Source: Chloracidobacterium sp. UBA3360 (lineage in GTDB: Bacteria; Acidobacteriota; Blastocatellia; Pyrinomonadales; Pyrinomonadaceae). From it: 34,881 nucleotides of DNA. The notes under the pieces are model-generated. The model was given only the letters and a program-made list of their open reading frames with translations, was not told the DNA's origin and did not search any database. Shown here in pieces: positions 7,784 to 14,733 of the stretch. The stretch is from positions 19,384 through 54,264 of the forward strand of contig DEQS01000103.1 in NCBI GenBank assembly GCA_002360555.1, read 5' to 3'. The translations under genes and the position numbers were made by a program. Position 1 is the first letter of the stretch; each line of letters begins with the position of its first letter.

Positions 7784-7835
7784 AGGAGCGGTTACGCCAG
7801 GATCATTAGAGGATCCTAGAGTAGCCGCTCCTTTT
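7784..7835 (+). terminator. Rho-independent terminator with nested hairpin
   Basis: The stem AGGAGCGGTTAC (7784-7795) pairs with GTAGCCGCTCCT (7821-7832) with one G-T pair. Inside it AGGATC (7799-7804) pairs with GATCCT (7812-7817). TTT follows directly, then a T-rich stretch. It ends the unit that starts at about 7500. Confidence 0.75.
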
Positions 7836-7865
7836 ACTTTTGATGTTTGACAACTGAATAGCCGT

Positions 7866-7912
7866 AAAAAGGGTCAGCGGCGATGGATAAGTAAATTCCA
7901 CCGCCGCTGACC
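7866..7912 (-). terminator. Rho-independent terminator of the 9205-7936 operon
   Basis: GGTCAGCGGCG (7872-7882) and CGCCGCTGACC (7902-7912) are a perfect 11-bp pair, with three further inner pairs. On the minus strand the hairpin is followed by a T-run (AAAAA at 7866-7870 on plus). It lies 24 bases past the stop of the minus-strand gene. Confidence 0.85.
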
Positions 7913-7935
7913 AATTACCAAAACGTTTTCGTATT

Positions 7936-8511
7936 TTACATACTCTTGTATTTTTTGCGCGTAATTACGACGAGTTCGTTTCCGCCTATGGCGGTTTTGC
8001 CAACCGTTACGCCGACATATGAGTATCCGGCGTCGCCAGCCTCATTTAGCTCTTTGTCCATGGTGCCGGTCTTTTTAGTCGCGAATAGCTTGTATTCGTA
8101 TTTGATGATCGGAGCATTGGGATCTTTTTCAAGTATCGCAACGACCTCTTCCCCACCAAAAGTAGTTTTAAATACGACCTGTCCGCGGTATTCATAACCA
8201 TTGTCACCGGCCTCTTGCAGCTCTTTTTGCATCGTGCCCGTGCGGCTTGTCGCGAGCAGTATATATTTGTAATTCCCCTTTTGATCCGGGTCTTTAGACA
8301 TGATCGACACGACTTCGCTGCCGCCAAAGGATGTTTCACCGCCGGAAACGCCTTGGAACCGGTAGCCCTGATCGGCCATTTCGTTCAGTTCTTTTTGCAT
8401 CGTCGAAGTCTTTTTGGTCGCAAGCACTTTGTACTTGATCTGTGCGACAACCGCGGTCTGCAGAGCACACAGCAATCCGACGCAGAAACACAACATTAGT
8501 AATTTTTTCAT
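7936..8511 (-). CDS. Secreted protein with three tandem DUF4177-like repeats
   Basis: 191 residues from the ATG at 8511, which is preceded by AGGAGA eight bases upstream. An in-frame ATG at 8625 would add 38 residues before the signal peptide and overlap the upstream gene, so it is rejected. A signal peptide (MKKLLMLCFCVGLLCALQTAVVA|Q) is followed by three copies of a 50-55-residue unit, at about residues 25-74, 80-130 and 136-187. Each unit reads roughly YKxLATKKTGTMxKELNEAGDxGYxYxG...GGxEVVxIxxKD. The unit resembles the short DUF4177 fold (LN-x-x-G-x-x-G-Y core). It is the second gene of a two-gene operon, 25 bases after the gene at 8537-9205. Function unknown. Confidence 0.8.
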   Translation of the reverse strand: MKKLLMLCFCVGLLCALQTAVVAQIKYKVLATKKTSTMQKELNEMADQGYRFQGVSGGETSFGGSEVVSIMSKDPDQKGNYKYILLATSRTGTMQKELQEAGDNGYEYRGQVVFKTTFGGEEVVAILEKDPNAPIIKYEYKLFATKKTGTMDKELNEAGDAGYSYVGVTVGKTAIGGNELVVITRKKYKSM

Positions 8512-8536
8512 TTTGATCTCTCCTGATTGATTAGAA

Positions 8537-9205
8537 CTATTTGTTTGAAAGTGATCGGATCCGTGATCGGATCGATTCGGGCATTTGCCAATTAAGCCGC
8601 CCTTCGCTGTCATAAATGCCAACAATTAACTGAATCTGAGATGTTTCGACAGGAAAAATGGGATGCTTGTCTTTGTCAACAAGCGGGAAAGAAACCCAAA
8701 AGATATCCCAGTCATAGTCACGGCGAACCATACCTGCGAGAGCTTTTATATTCCGAAAATTCGGAGAATTGATGCCTGAAACAGTTCCATCGGCTCCGGC
8801 TTTTAGATCTTTTGGTTGTAAGATCGCCCGCCAATCGTTTGGTATCACGCCTGAACCTTCGCGTGGGTCGATCTCGACCAAAAACACAGTATCTCCGGCC
8901 GACTCGGCTTCGGCAACAAGCTCGCGGGTTTGTTGGTCTGATAGCCTGTTTCTCAATTGCTGTAACCGGGCGGTCGCCCTGATCACTTCGGGCGTTAACC
9001 AAGTCGCACGAAATTTATAGTTAACAGATCGGCTTGTATGAATCCCGCGTAGGTCGAGCATGCTACCTATCTTGCTGCTCTCACGCATATTTTTGACCAT
9101 ACCCTCAGCCTGCGAAGCCGACCATGTCAGGTATGATTCGTCCTGAGCCACTGCGGCGGCGGCTAGAGTAAGTAACATGAAAACGATGAGAAAAGTCTGT
9201 CTCAT
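8537..9205 (-). CDS. Secreted protein of unknown function
   Basis: 222 residues with a clear signal peptide (MRQTFLIVFMLLTLAAAAVAQ), so periplasmic or exported. The mature part begins with a helical region (LTWSASQAEGMVKNMRESSK). It continues with mixed sequence containing EIDPREGSGVIPNDWRAILQPKD and PIFPVETSQIQLIVGIYDSEGRLNWQMP, which looks like a beta-sandwich or lipocalin-type fold. No cysteines and no known catalytic motif are seen. It is the first gene of the operon with the triple-repeat protein. On the minus strand TTCACA and TATAAA about 18 bases apart near 9269-9292 could be its promoter. I do not recognise the family. Confidence 0.7.
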   Translation of the reverse strand: MRQTFLIVFMLLTLAAAAVAQDESYLTWSASQAEGMVKNMRESSKIGSMLDLRGIHTSRSVNYKFRATWLTPEVIRATARLQQLRNRLSDQQTRELVAEAESAGDTVFLVEIDPREGSGVIPNDWRAILQPKDLKAGADGTVSGINSPNFRNIKALAGMVRRDYDWDIFWVSFPLVDKDKHPIFPVETSQIQLIVGIYDSEGRLNWQMPESIRSRIRSLSNK

Positions 9206-9336
9206 AAATGTGGTAGAGAGTAGGCCCGCTTGTAATTGTGAATTTAAATTAAATCAGATGACTGCCAATTTATACCACAAATTTGACGGGTTTGTGAAAC
9301 TAGGTAGCAAGTGGCCATTTCACACACATGTTGCCC

Positions 9337-9342
9337 TATAAT
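9337..9342 (+). promoter_or_regulatory. TATAAT -10 element seven bases before a GTG codon
   Basis: A perfect TATAAT at 9337-9342 lies within the first codons of the frame that opens at the ATG at 9328. If it is used, transcription starts at or beside the GTG at 9349, giving a leaderless message. No good -35 match is seen 16-18 bases upstream. Confidence 0.4.
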
Positions 9343-9348
9343 AGTTTT

Positions 9349-10269
9349 GTGAGGATCAAGAAATTTAACTGTATCAGGTGCGGCGGACCTAAGGTCAATC
9401 CGTATTTTATGCCGTACATTATGTGCGATTTTTGCGGGTCGCTGACGGATATTGATTTTACCGTCGGGATGGAAAAATGGAACGAATCGACGTTCAACCA
9501 GGTCTGGTACACAGTCAAAAAGATGATGTTTGCGAGTAACGCCCAAAATGCTCTTGCGAGGGGCGACAAGGACGCATACTATCTCGGCCAGCTCGAATAT
9601 TGGGATTTTTATTACAAAACTTTCCCGGCTTATCTGCCGCCGACAGCCGCCGACCCAAAAGTCTATAAAACCTATATCCAGGTCTGTGCGGAATCAAGCA
9701 CCATAACAGCCTTTGAGACAAAATGGCAGGCGTATGGTGCTGAGCAGCAGGCTTTGCAAGCAAAGGTCCAGATGCGGCTCGTTAACGGCCAACAAAAGGC
9801 CGATTCCGACGCGTTTTTTGCACTCGCCGAGTTTTTTGTCGGAATAACCAAAGAAGGCATGCGGGCGGTTTACGATAATCCGCGTTACGAGATCATGCAC
9901 ACGGTGCTGCCGGAACGGGTGCATATGAAGATGCGAACATCAATGTTCGCACAGGCGTGGCTTCCCTATCTGAGCGACGAGGATGTTGATCGGTTGCTGA
10001 AATTACTCGGATTTTCGAATGAATATGTCGAGATGGAGCAGCCGCCCGGGCACTATCTTGACTGCGGATCGTGCAAAGCTCAAATCTTTGCACCGGACGG
10101 CGCATACCGAGTTTATTGTGAAAAATGCCACACGACAACCGCAGTCAGATCGACATTTTTCTGCTCCGGCTGCGGAGGGCAAAATGATGTCCCTAACGAT
10201 CCGTCACGGCCAACTACTTGCGAACGCTGCGGCACGACGAACCGTCTGATCCAGCCACTTTTTGGCTGA
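9349..10269 (+). CDS. Multi-zinc-ribbon protein of unknown function
   Basis: 306 residues from the GTG at 9349; an ATG at 9328 would give 313. The GTG is preferred because TATAAT sits between the two and because MRIKKFNCIRCGGPK is a more natural zinc-ribbon start. Six CxxC pairs are present. One ribbon is N-terminal (CIRC...CDFC). Four pairs lie in the last 70 residues (CGSC, CEKC, CSGC, CERC), enough for two more ribbons. Between them is a largely helical, aromatic-rich domain of about 190 residues without recognisable catalytic residues. There is no signal peptide, so it is probably cytosolic. Terminal ribbons suggest binding to nucleic acid or a protein partner, but this is inference. It stands divergently from the secreted-protein operon. 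Confidence 0.75.
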   Translation: MRIKKFNCIRCGGPKVNPYFMPYIMCDFCGSLTDIDFTVGMEKWNESTFNQVWYTVKKMMFASNAQNALARGDKDAYYLGQLEYWDFYYKTFPAYLPPTAADPKVYKTYIQVCAESSTITAFETKWQAYGAEQQALQAKVQMRLVNGQQKADSDAFFALAEFFVGITKEGMRAVYDNPRYEIMHTVLPERVHMKMRTSMFAQAWLPYLSDEDVDRLLKLLGFSNEYVEMEQPPGHYLDCGSCKAQIFAPDGAYRVYCEKCHTTTAVRSTFFCSGCGGQNDVPNDPSRPTTCERCGTTNRLIQPLFG

Positions 10270-10376
10270 TCTAAGCAACATATTGTTTTACATAAATCTT
10301 ACGCAACTAAATATAGTGCTTGCGTTTAACAATTTTCGATATAAAATTACATTAAGAAAAATAGGAGGAGAGATAA

Positions 10377-10934
10377 TTGCTAACAGGACGAGTTTTACTT
10401 TTGAACTTTTCTTACGAGCCGCTGGGCACCGTTGGTGTTGCCCGGGCCGTATGTCTGTGGTTTCGCGGCGCCATCTTTGTCGAAGAAAATGACGGCGACA
10501 ACGTCCTGCATTCTCCTTCGACAGAGTTTCCAGTGCCGTCGGTGATCCGGCTGCGTCATTACATCCATCTACGTCGCAATAACCGCGAAACGACGATGAA
10601 ACGGGCACGGATCTATATTCGCGACCGCTATCGCTGTCAGTATTGCGGCGAGCATAAGCACGCCAAGGAATTGACGCTGGATCATATTTTTCCGCGTGCG
10701 CAGGGGGGCGAAAGCACTCCGCAGAATCTCGTAACCGCATGCGTCAAATGCAACCAGCGTAAAGGTAACCGTACGCCGGAACAGGCGAGGATGCCGCTGC
10801 TGACCTCGCAAAAACTGTTACGACTGGGCCTAGACCATGTCCTTCTCTGCCACTACGCAGAAAATCGCCCCGAATGGCGGAAGTATCTGTTTATGGACGA
10901 TATTGACGACGAGGCCAAGATAATGGCAGCATAA
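10377..10934 (+). CDS. HNH endonuclease family protein
   Basis: 185 residues. The start is TTG at 10377, decided by a strong GGAGGAG at 10364-10370 six bases upstream. The N-terminus MLTGRVLLLNFSYEPLGTVGVARAVCLWFRGAIF is characteristic of a widespread stand-alone HNH family. The nuclease module is complete: C87 and C90 (CQYC), D102-H103 (LTLDHIFPRAQGG), N117 (PQNLV), C122 and C125 (CVKC) and N126. Zinc is held by the four cysteines. The family cuts DNA in principle, but the biological role of these single-copy chromosomal members is not established. There is no methylase, phage or toxin-antitoxin partner nearby, so I do not call it a restriction enzyme. A strong terminator follows. Confidence 0.88.
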   Translation: MLTGRVLLLNFSYEPLGTVGVARAVCLWFRGAIFVEENDGDNVLHSPSTEFPVPSVIRLRHYIHLRRNNRETTMKRARIYIRDRYRCQYCGEHKHAKELTLDHIFPRAQGGESTPQNLVTACVKCNQRKGNRTPEQARMPLLTSQKLLRLGLDHVLLCHYAENRPEWRKYLFMDDIDDEAKIMAA

Positions 10935-10958
10935 TAGTAGGAGTTTTTGAAACAACGG

Positions 10959-10992
10959 ATTGCGGCTTGATGAATATCAGGCCGCAATTTTT
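10959..10992 (+). terminator. Rho-independent terminator after the HNH gene
   Basis: ATTGCGGC (10959-10966) pairs with GCCGCAAT (10981-10988), continued inward by TGAT/ATCA around a GAAT loop, about 13 pairs in all. Five T residues (10988-10992) follow. Confidence 0.9.
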
Positions 10993-10994
10993 GT

Positions 10995-11033
10995 TTGGTC
11001 CAGTCCGGAACAAGTGGACCAAGGTGGACCAAG
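10995..11033. repeat. Tandem decamer and inverted repeat upstream of tRNA-Met
   Basis: GTGGACCAAG occurs twice head to tail (11014-11023 and 11024-11033). TTGGTCC at 10995-11001 is the reverse complement of the GGACCAA core, so the region can fold. It ends five bases before the tRNA 5' end. Confidence 0.8.
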
Positions 11034-11038
11034 CTTTT

Positions 11039-11115
11039 GGCGGAGTAGTTTAAATGGACAAAATCCCGGCCTCATAAGCCGAAGACTACAGGTTCAAATC
11101 CTGTCTCCGCAACCA
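11039..11115 (+). tRNA. tRNA-Met (anticodon CAT), atypical
   Basis: 77 bases with encoded CCA (11113-11115). Acceptor GGCGGAG pairs with CTCCGCA except for a G1-A72 mismatch. The D-stem GTTT/AAAT has three T-A pairs and one G-T pair. The anticodon stem CCGGC/GCCGA has a C27-A43 mismatch and encloses the loop CTCATAA, anticodon CAT at 11073-11075. The T-arm ACAGG-TTCAAAT-CCTGT is perfect. A 1:72 mismatch is a mark of initiator tRNA, but the anticodon-stem run is GGC/GCC rather than GGG/CCC, and 11:24 is T-A. Initiator, elongator and lysidine-modified tRNA-Ile2 all carry CAT genes, so the class is not settled. Confidence 0.85.
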
Positions 11116-11134
11116 TTTGTTTAGCCGCCGAGTG

Positions 11135-11191
11135 CACAGAGAACCCTGAGATAGAAATAATATCTTCTCAGCGGCCTCTGTGATCTCTGTG
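11135..11191. repeat. Imperfect intergenic inverted repeat
   Basis: CACAGAGA (11135-11142) pairs with TCTCTGTG (11184-11191). Inside, CTGAGA (11146-11151) pairs with TCTCAG (11166-11171). No T-run. It is probably an intergenic palindromic repeat and lies between tRNA-Met and the gene at 11221. Confidence 0.7.
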
Positions 11192-11220
11192 GCAAAATTC
11201 CTACGGCTATTCAGTTTTTA

Positions 11221-11652
11221 ATGGTGAATGATATGAGATACAAAGATGAAAAAGAGATTACCGAGGTCGTCCGCACCTTTGAAGACGCAACCATCAGCCG
11301 CGATGCGTGGAAGCACGCTGAGCATCTGACCGTAGCGCTTCATTACGTGTCGCTGCATGATATGGAAACCGCTGCGGCTAAGATGCGTGACGGTATATTT
11401 AAGTTATTGGGGGCGTTTGAGGTCGATCTGACAAAAGAAATGCCTTATCACGAGACGCTTACGATGTTTTGGATGCTGACAGTGGCGGATTTTAACGAGA
11501 TGAAAAACGGGACTTCCCTTTTAGAGAAAGCGAACGAACTCGTTGCGACATACGACAAAGACTATCCGCTGAAGTTTTACAGTCGTGAGTTTTTGTTTTC
11601 GGATGAGGCGAGGGCCGCGTTTGTCGAGGGCGACTTAATTCAGACAGGATAA
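11221..11652 (+). CDS. Conserved hypothetical protein
   Basis: 143 residues, soluble, helical and acidic, with no signal peptide. The most distinctive segment is FEDATISRDAWKHAEHLTVALHYVSLHD (residues about 20-47), with a W-x-H-x-x-H-L pattern, followed by MPYHETLTMFWML around residue 75. The paired histidines and the conserved YHETLT block suggest a metal or ligand site, but I know of no assigned function. The start may be the ATG at 11221 or the one at 11233; no clear Shine-Dalgarno decides. Its stop codon is the first part of a long inverted repeat. Confidence 0.75.
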   Translation: MVNDMRYKDEKEITEVVRTFEDATISRDAWKHAEHLTVALHYVSLHDMETAAAKMRDGIFKLLGAFEVDLTKEMPYHETLTMFWMLTVADFNEMKNGTSLLEKANELVATYDKDYPLKFYSREFLFSDEARAAFVEGDLIQTG

Positions 11653-11717
11653 ACAGGATGTGCAGGATTCATTTATTGGTATTAAAAATATATCCTGTCC
11701 ATCCTGCACATCCTGTT
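11652..11717. repeat. Perfect 17-bp inverted repeat made of iterated ACAGGAT-like units
   Basis: Arms 11652-11668 and 11701-11717 are perfectly complementary with a 32-base, A/T-rich loop. Within and beside each arm the motif CAGGAT or ATCCTG recurs (also at 11644-11650 and 11692-11698). It starts on the last base of the upstream stop codon and lies about 65 bases before cysS. There is no terminator-type T-run. Confidence 0.9.
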
Positions 11718-11766
11718 CTAATTTCAGGTAAATTAGTTATCAGTACTGGTAGCGATGTTAGCTTCG

Positions 11767-11772
11767 TATAAT
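11767..11772 (+). promoter_or_regulatory. TATAAT -10 element close to the cysS start
   Basis: A perfect TATAAT ends ten bases before the cysS ATG, which implies a leader of only a few bases. No good -35 match is seen at normal spacing. Confidence 0.4.
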
Positions 11773-11782
11773 CTTTTTTCTT

Positions 11783-13180
11783 ATGCTCAGATTTTTTAAC
11801 ACATTATCGCGTCAGGTAGAGGAGTTTCAGCCGATCGAATCGGGCAAGGTGCGGATGTATATCTGCGGGCCGACTGTTTGGAATTTTGCTCATATCGGCA
11901 ATTTTCGGACGTTCATATTTGGTGATATTTTGCGGCGGTATTTGAAGTTTAAGGGCTTTGAATTGACGCATGTGATGAATCTTACCGATATCGACGACCG
12001 GATCATTAACGAAGCCGCTGCGCGCAATATCTCGATCGACGAATTTACCGAGCCGTTTGCTCAGTATTTTCTTGAGGATTTTGATGCGCTCGGAAATGAG
12101 CGGCCGGAGATAATTCCACGGGCGACGCATCATATTCCGGAGATGATAGACATCATATCGACGCTACTTGAAAATGGCCACGCGTATGAATCGGACGGCT
12201 CGATCTATTATCGCATCACGGCTTTTCCTGAATACGGCAAGTTGTCAAAGATCAATTTTTCGGGTAACCGAGACGGCGGCAGCGAACGTATCGATACCGA
12301 CAAATACGATAAAGAGGACGCACGTGATTTTGCTTTGTGGAAACTGGTCGGCGAAGAAGAGCAGCCCGGTTGGGATGCTCCATTTGGACGAGGCCGGCCG
12401 GGCTGGCATATTGAGTGCTCCGCGATGGCAATGAAATACCTCGGCGAGACGTTTGACCTGCACGCCGGCGGCCAGGATCTGCAATTTCCGCATCACGAGA
12501 ACGAGATCGCCCAGTCCGAAGGTGCGACCGGAAAGCAGTTTGCAAAATACTGGATCCACAGCGAATTCCTAAAGATCGACGACGTGACGATGTCCAAATC
12601 AAAGGGCAATTTCTTTACGTTTCGCGATCTAGCGGGTCAAGGCTATTCGCCGCTTGCCATCAGATATTTACTACTGTCAGTTCCCTATCGAAAGCAACTC
12701 AATTTCACGTTTGAAGGGCTACAAGGTGCAGAATCGACGACTGAACGTCTGCGCAATTTCCGGTCGCTTGCAAAAGAAAGCAATGGCACCGGTGACGAAA
12801 AAGACGCCGTCGAACTGGTAATGATCGCGTTAAGAAAGTTCGAAGCTGCGATGGACGACGATCTGAATACCGCAGCCGCTCTGGCCGCGGTTCACGACAT
12901 GGTTCGCGAAGTGAATACCTTAATGGCGGAGCGACCGCTTTCCGACGACGAAAAAGTAGCCGTTCTCGATGCTGTTTCTAAATTTGATGCAGTTCTCGGC
13001 ATTTTCGGCGCCGAATCAACTGAGATACTGGACGACGATATCGAAAAACTTATCGAAGAACGACAAAACGCTCGTGAGAATCGCGACTTTGCCCGCTCGG
13101 ACGAGATCCGGGATCGGTTAGGTGCGAAAGGGATCGTCTTAGAAGATACAAAAGACGGCGTTCGATGGAAAAGACGTTAA
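11783..13180 (+). CDS. cysS: Cysteinyl-tRNA synthetase
   Basis: Class I aminoacyl-tRNA synthetase charging tRNA-Cys, 465 residues, full length. C28 (ICGPTVWNFAHIGN) is the first zinc ligand and starts the family signature. The HIGH-type motif is HIGN at residues 37-40. The remaining zinc site is in HIECSAMAMKYLGETFDLHAGGQDLQFPHHENEIAQSE. The KMSKS-type loop is TMSKSKGN at about residues 269-276. The C-terminal helical anticodon-binding domain ends in the conserved RENRDFARSDEIRDRLGAKGIVLEDTKDGVRWKR. It is a single gene that converges with the GT39-like gene, four bases apart. It stands opposite the operon that encodes cysteine dioxygenase. Confidence 0.97.
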   Translation: MLRFFNTLSRQVEEFQPIESGKVRMYICGPTVWNFAHIGNFRTFIFGDILRRYLKFKGFELTHVMNLTDIDDRIINEAAARNISIDEFTEPFAQYFLEDFDALGNERPEIIPRATHHIPEMIDIISTLLENGHAYESDGSIYYRITAFPEYGKLSKINFSGNRDGGSERIDTDKYDKEDARDFALWKLVGEEEQPGWDAPFGRGRPGWHIECSAMAMKYLGETFDLHAGGQDLQFPHHENEIAQSEGATGKQFAKYWIHSEFLKIDDVTMSKSKGNFFTFRDLAGQGYSPLAIRYLLLSVPYRKQLNFTFEGLQGAESTTERLRNFRSLAKESNGTGDEKDAVELVMIALRKFEAAMDDDLNTAAALAAVHDMVREVNTLMAERPLSDDEKVAVLDAVSKFDAVLGIFGAESTEILDDDIEKLIEERQNARENRDFARSDEIRDRLGAKGIVLEDTKDGVRWKRR

Positions 13181-13184
13181 TGCG

Positions 13185-14732
13185 TCAATATTGAAACAGA
13201 CAATTGCCCGGTTGTTTGGTCATTTCGATACGGTACGCGGTTGATGGAGGTATCGCATTTACCCTTGAGGGACACGGAGTATAACCTTTTGCGGTGAGAG
13301 CCGTGAGCAGCCACCCCTTCAAAACGGGCGGCTCGCTCCGGAAAAAGATAACGATGTTGGCGTCGTTTATCTCCTCGACCGGAGTCCGGCGGATGCCGTC
13401 GAATTGTCGAGGGAGAAAATAGGTTTGATCTTCGACAAAACTCTCGCCACCGCGCACGACCGAAACCTCTACATTGGACATGTTTCTCGTAGCATACCAG
13501 ACGTGATAAGCGACGAGATTTTCGGACGCGTACAACTTTAGTGGTTGCGGGGGTGCTGATTCAAAAGGCTTTATATCAGTCGCCATCGGTTCCCATGAGC
13601 ACCAAATATATGAGCGATCCGGAGCGACACTCACGAGAAAAAACGCATAGGCTGAAAATAAGATCACCATTGTGACGGCGGCGACGGAAAACTTGTGCAC
13701 AATTTCTGTGCAGAAAATGCTTACCAACAAAGTCGCCGGTGCCATTACTACGATCAGATGCCTTGTTCCCCAGATCGATTGCGGCATTATCCAACTCAGG
13801 ACGAACGCAAAAACAATGGGAATTAGCAAGAACGCGGCCACCAGAGTTGTTTTATTTTTTTGCTGCTCGCCCGATCTTCGCCCAGAGACAAATAAGAAAC
13901 CGGCTATGAAAACAACCAACAGCAGTGGGATCGAAACAGCGTAGATAGAATTTGGATCAAGGTTATTGCCCGGATAGTAGAACGGTTCGATCAGATCGAT
14001 CAAAAATACCCAAAGTTGTCCCGGACCCGGCCGCTCGATCCAGCTAATATTTTGAGCTATCTCGGAGCCCCGGCGGGCGGCACTGATAACCGCGATTGCC
14101 CAGGGAGAAAACAAGATTCCGACGAAGGCGGCCATTCCGAGCAGTGGTTTTGTTTTAGACCTATTAAATGCCAGGACATAAATGACCTCCGCACCGACAA
14201 CAAAACATCCAAAATAGTGCGTATAGACTAGCAATACGTTTACCAATAACAGCCACACAAACCCCTTGTTCCGATTCAAATATCTCGTAAAAAGCCAGAT
14301 CGAAACCAACGAAACGAGCATCAGCATCGTATACATCCTGACGCTTTGGGCGTATTTGATAAGAGCCCCATTGACGCCGAGTAGCAACAAGGCGAAGACG
14401 GTCGTCGAATCACGTAGTTTTAATTCGCGTGACAGTAATAGAAATGGGATGATCGCGAGACTGGCGAAAAGTACAGGCAAAAGGCGAAGCCATAGTAAAC
14501 CGCTGCCGCCGATTCCGACCCAGCCTTTAAGTATCAGATAGAAAAGAGGCGGATGAACGAGATCGGCCGCGACAAAATTTAAGATCTGCCCCAAAGGCTG
14601 TTCGGCCGCATGAACGCTGAATATTTCGTCAAACCACAGGCACGAATCAGTAAGATGCCACATCCGAACCGCGACATAAAGCGCGATGAGACCCGCCATC
14701 GCGATCATCTCTAGCGGTCGCTTTCCTGTCAT
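13185..14732 (-). CDS. GT39-like membrane glycosyltransferase (ArnT/PMT superfamily)
   Basis: 515 residues with about ten or more hydrophobic segments. The first luminal loop has the acidic motif CLWFDEIFSVHAAEQP, the Asp-Glu pair of lipid-linked-sugar transferases of the GT-C fold. HPPLFYLILKGWV follows the next segment, also typical. The C-terminal 130 residues are soluble and probably periplasmic. These enzymes transfer a sugar from a polyprenyl-phosphate carrier to lipid A, protein or a glycan; the acceptor here is unknown. The ATG lies one base after the stop of the cysteine dioxygenase gene, so translation is probably coupled. It is the last gene of the minus-strand run. Confidence 0.82.
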   Translation of the reverse strand: MTGKRPLEMIAMAGLIALYVAVRMWHLTDSCLWFDEIFSVHAAEQPLGQILNFVAADLVHPPLFYLILKGWVGIGGSGLLWLRLLPVLFASLAIIPFLLLSRELKLRDSTTVFALLLLGVNGALIKYAQSVRMYTMLMLVSLVSIWLFTRYLNRNKGFVWLLLVNVLLVYTHYFGCFVVGAEVIYVLAFNRSKTKPLLGMAAFVGILFSPWAIAVISAARRGSEIAQNISWIERPGPGQLWVFLIDLIEPFYYPGNNLDPNSIYAVSIPLLLVVFIAGFLFVSGRRSGEQQKNKTTLVAAFLLIPIVFAFVLSWIMPQSIWGTRHLIVVMAPATLLVSIFCTEIVHKFSVAAVTMVILFSAYAFFLVSVAPDRSYIWCSWEPMATDIKPFESAPPQPLKLYASENLVAYHVWYATRNMSNVEVSVVRGGESFVEDQTYFLPRQFDGIRRTPVEEINDANIVIFFRSEPPVLKGWLLTALTAKGYTPCPSRVNAIPPSTAYRIEMTKQPGNCLFQY

Positions 14733-14733
14733 C

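Noticed and set aside
10377..10934. HNH gene as part of a restriction-modification or phage defence system
   Set aside because: No methylase, helicase, toxin or other defence gene is adjacent; neighbours are a zinc-ribbon protein and a tRNA.
7852..11216. A shared 15-mer in inverted orientation at 7852-7866 and 11202-11216
   Set aside because: About one such match is expected by chance in a 35-kb window when both strands are compared, and the flanks do not match.
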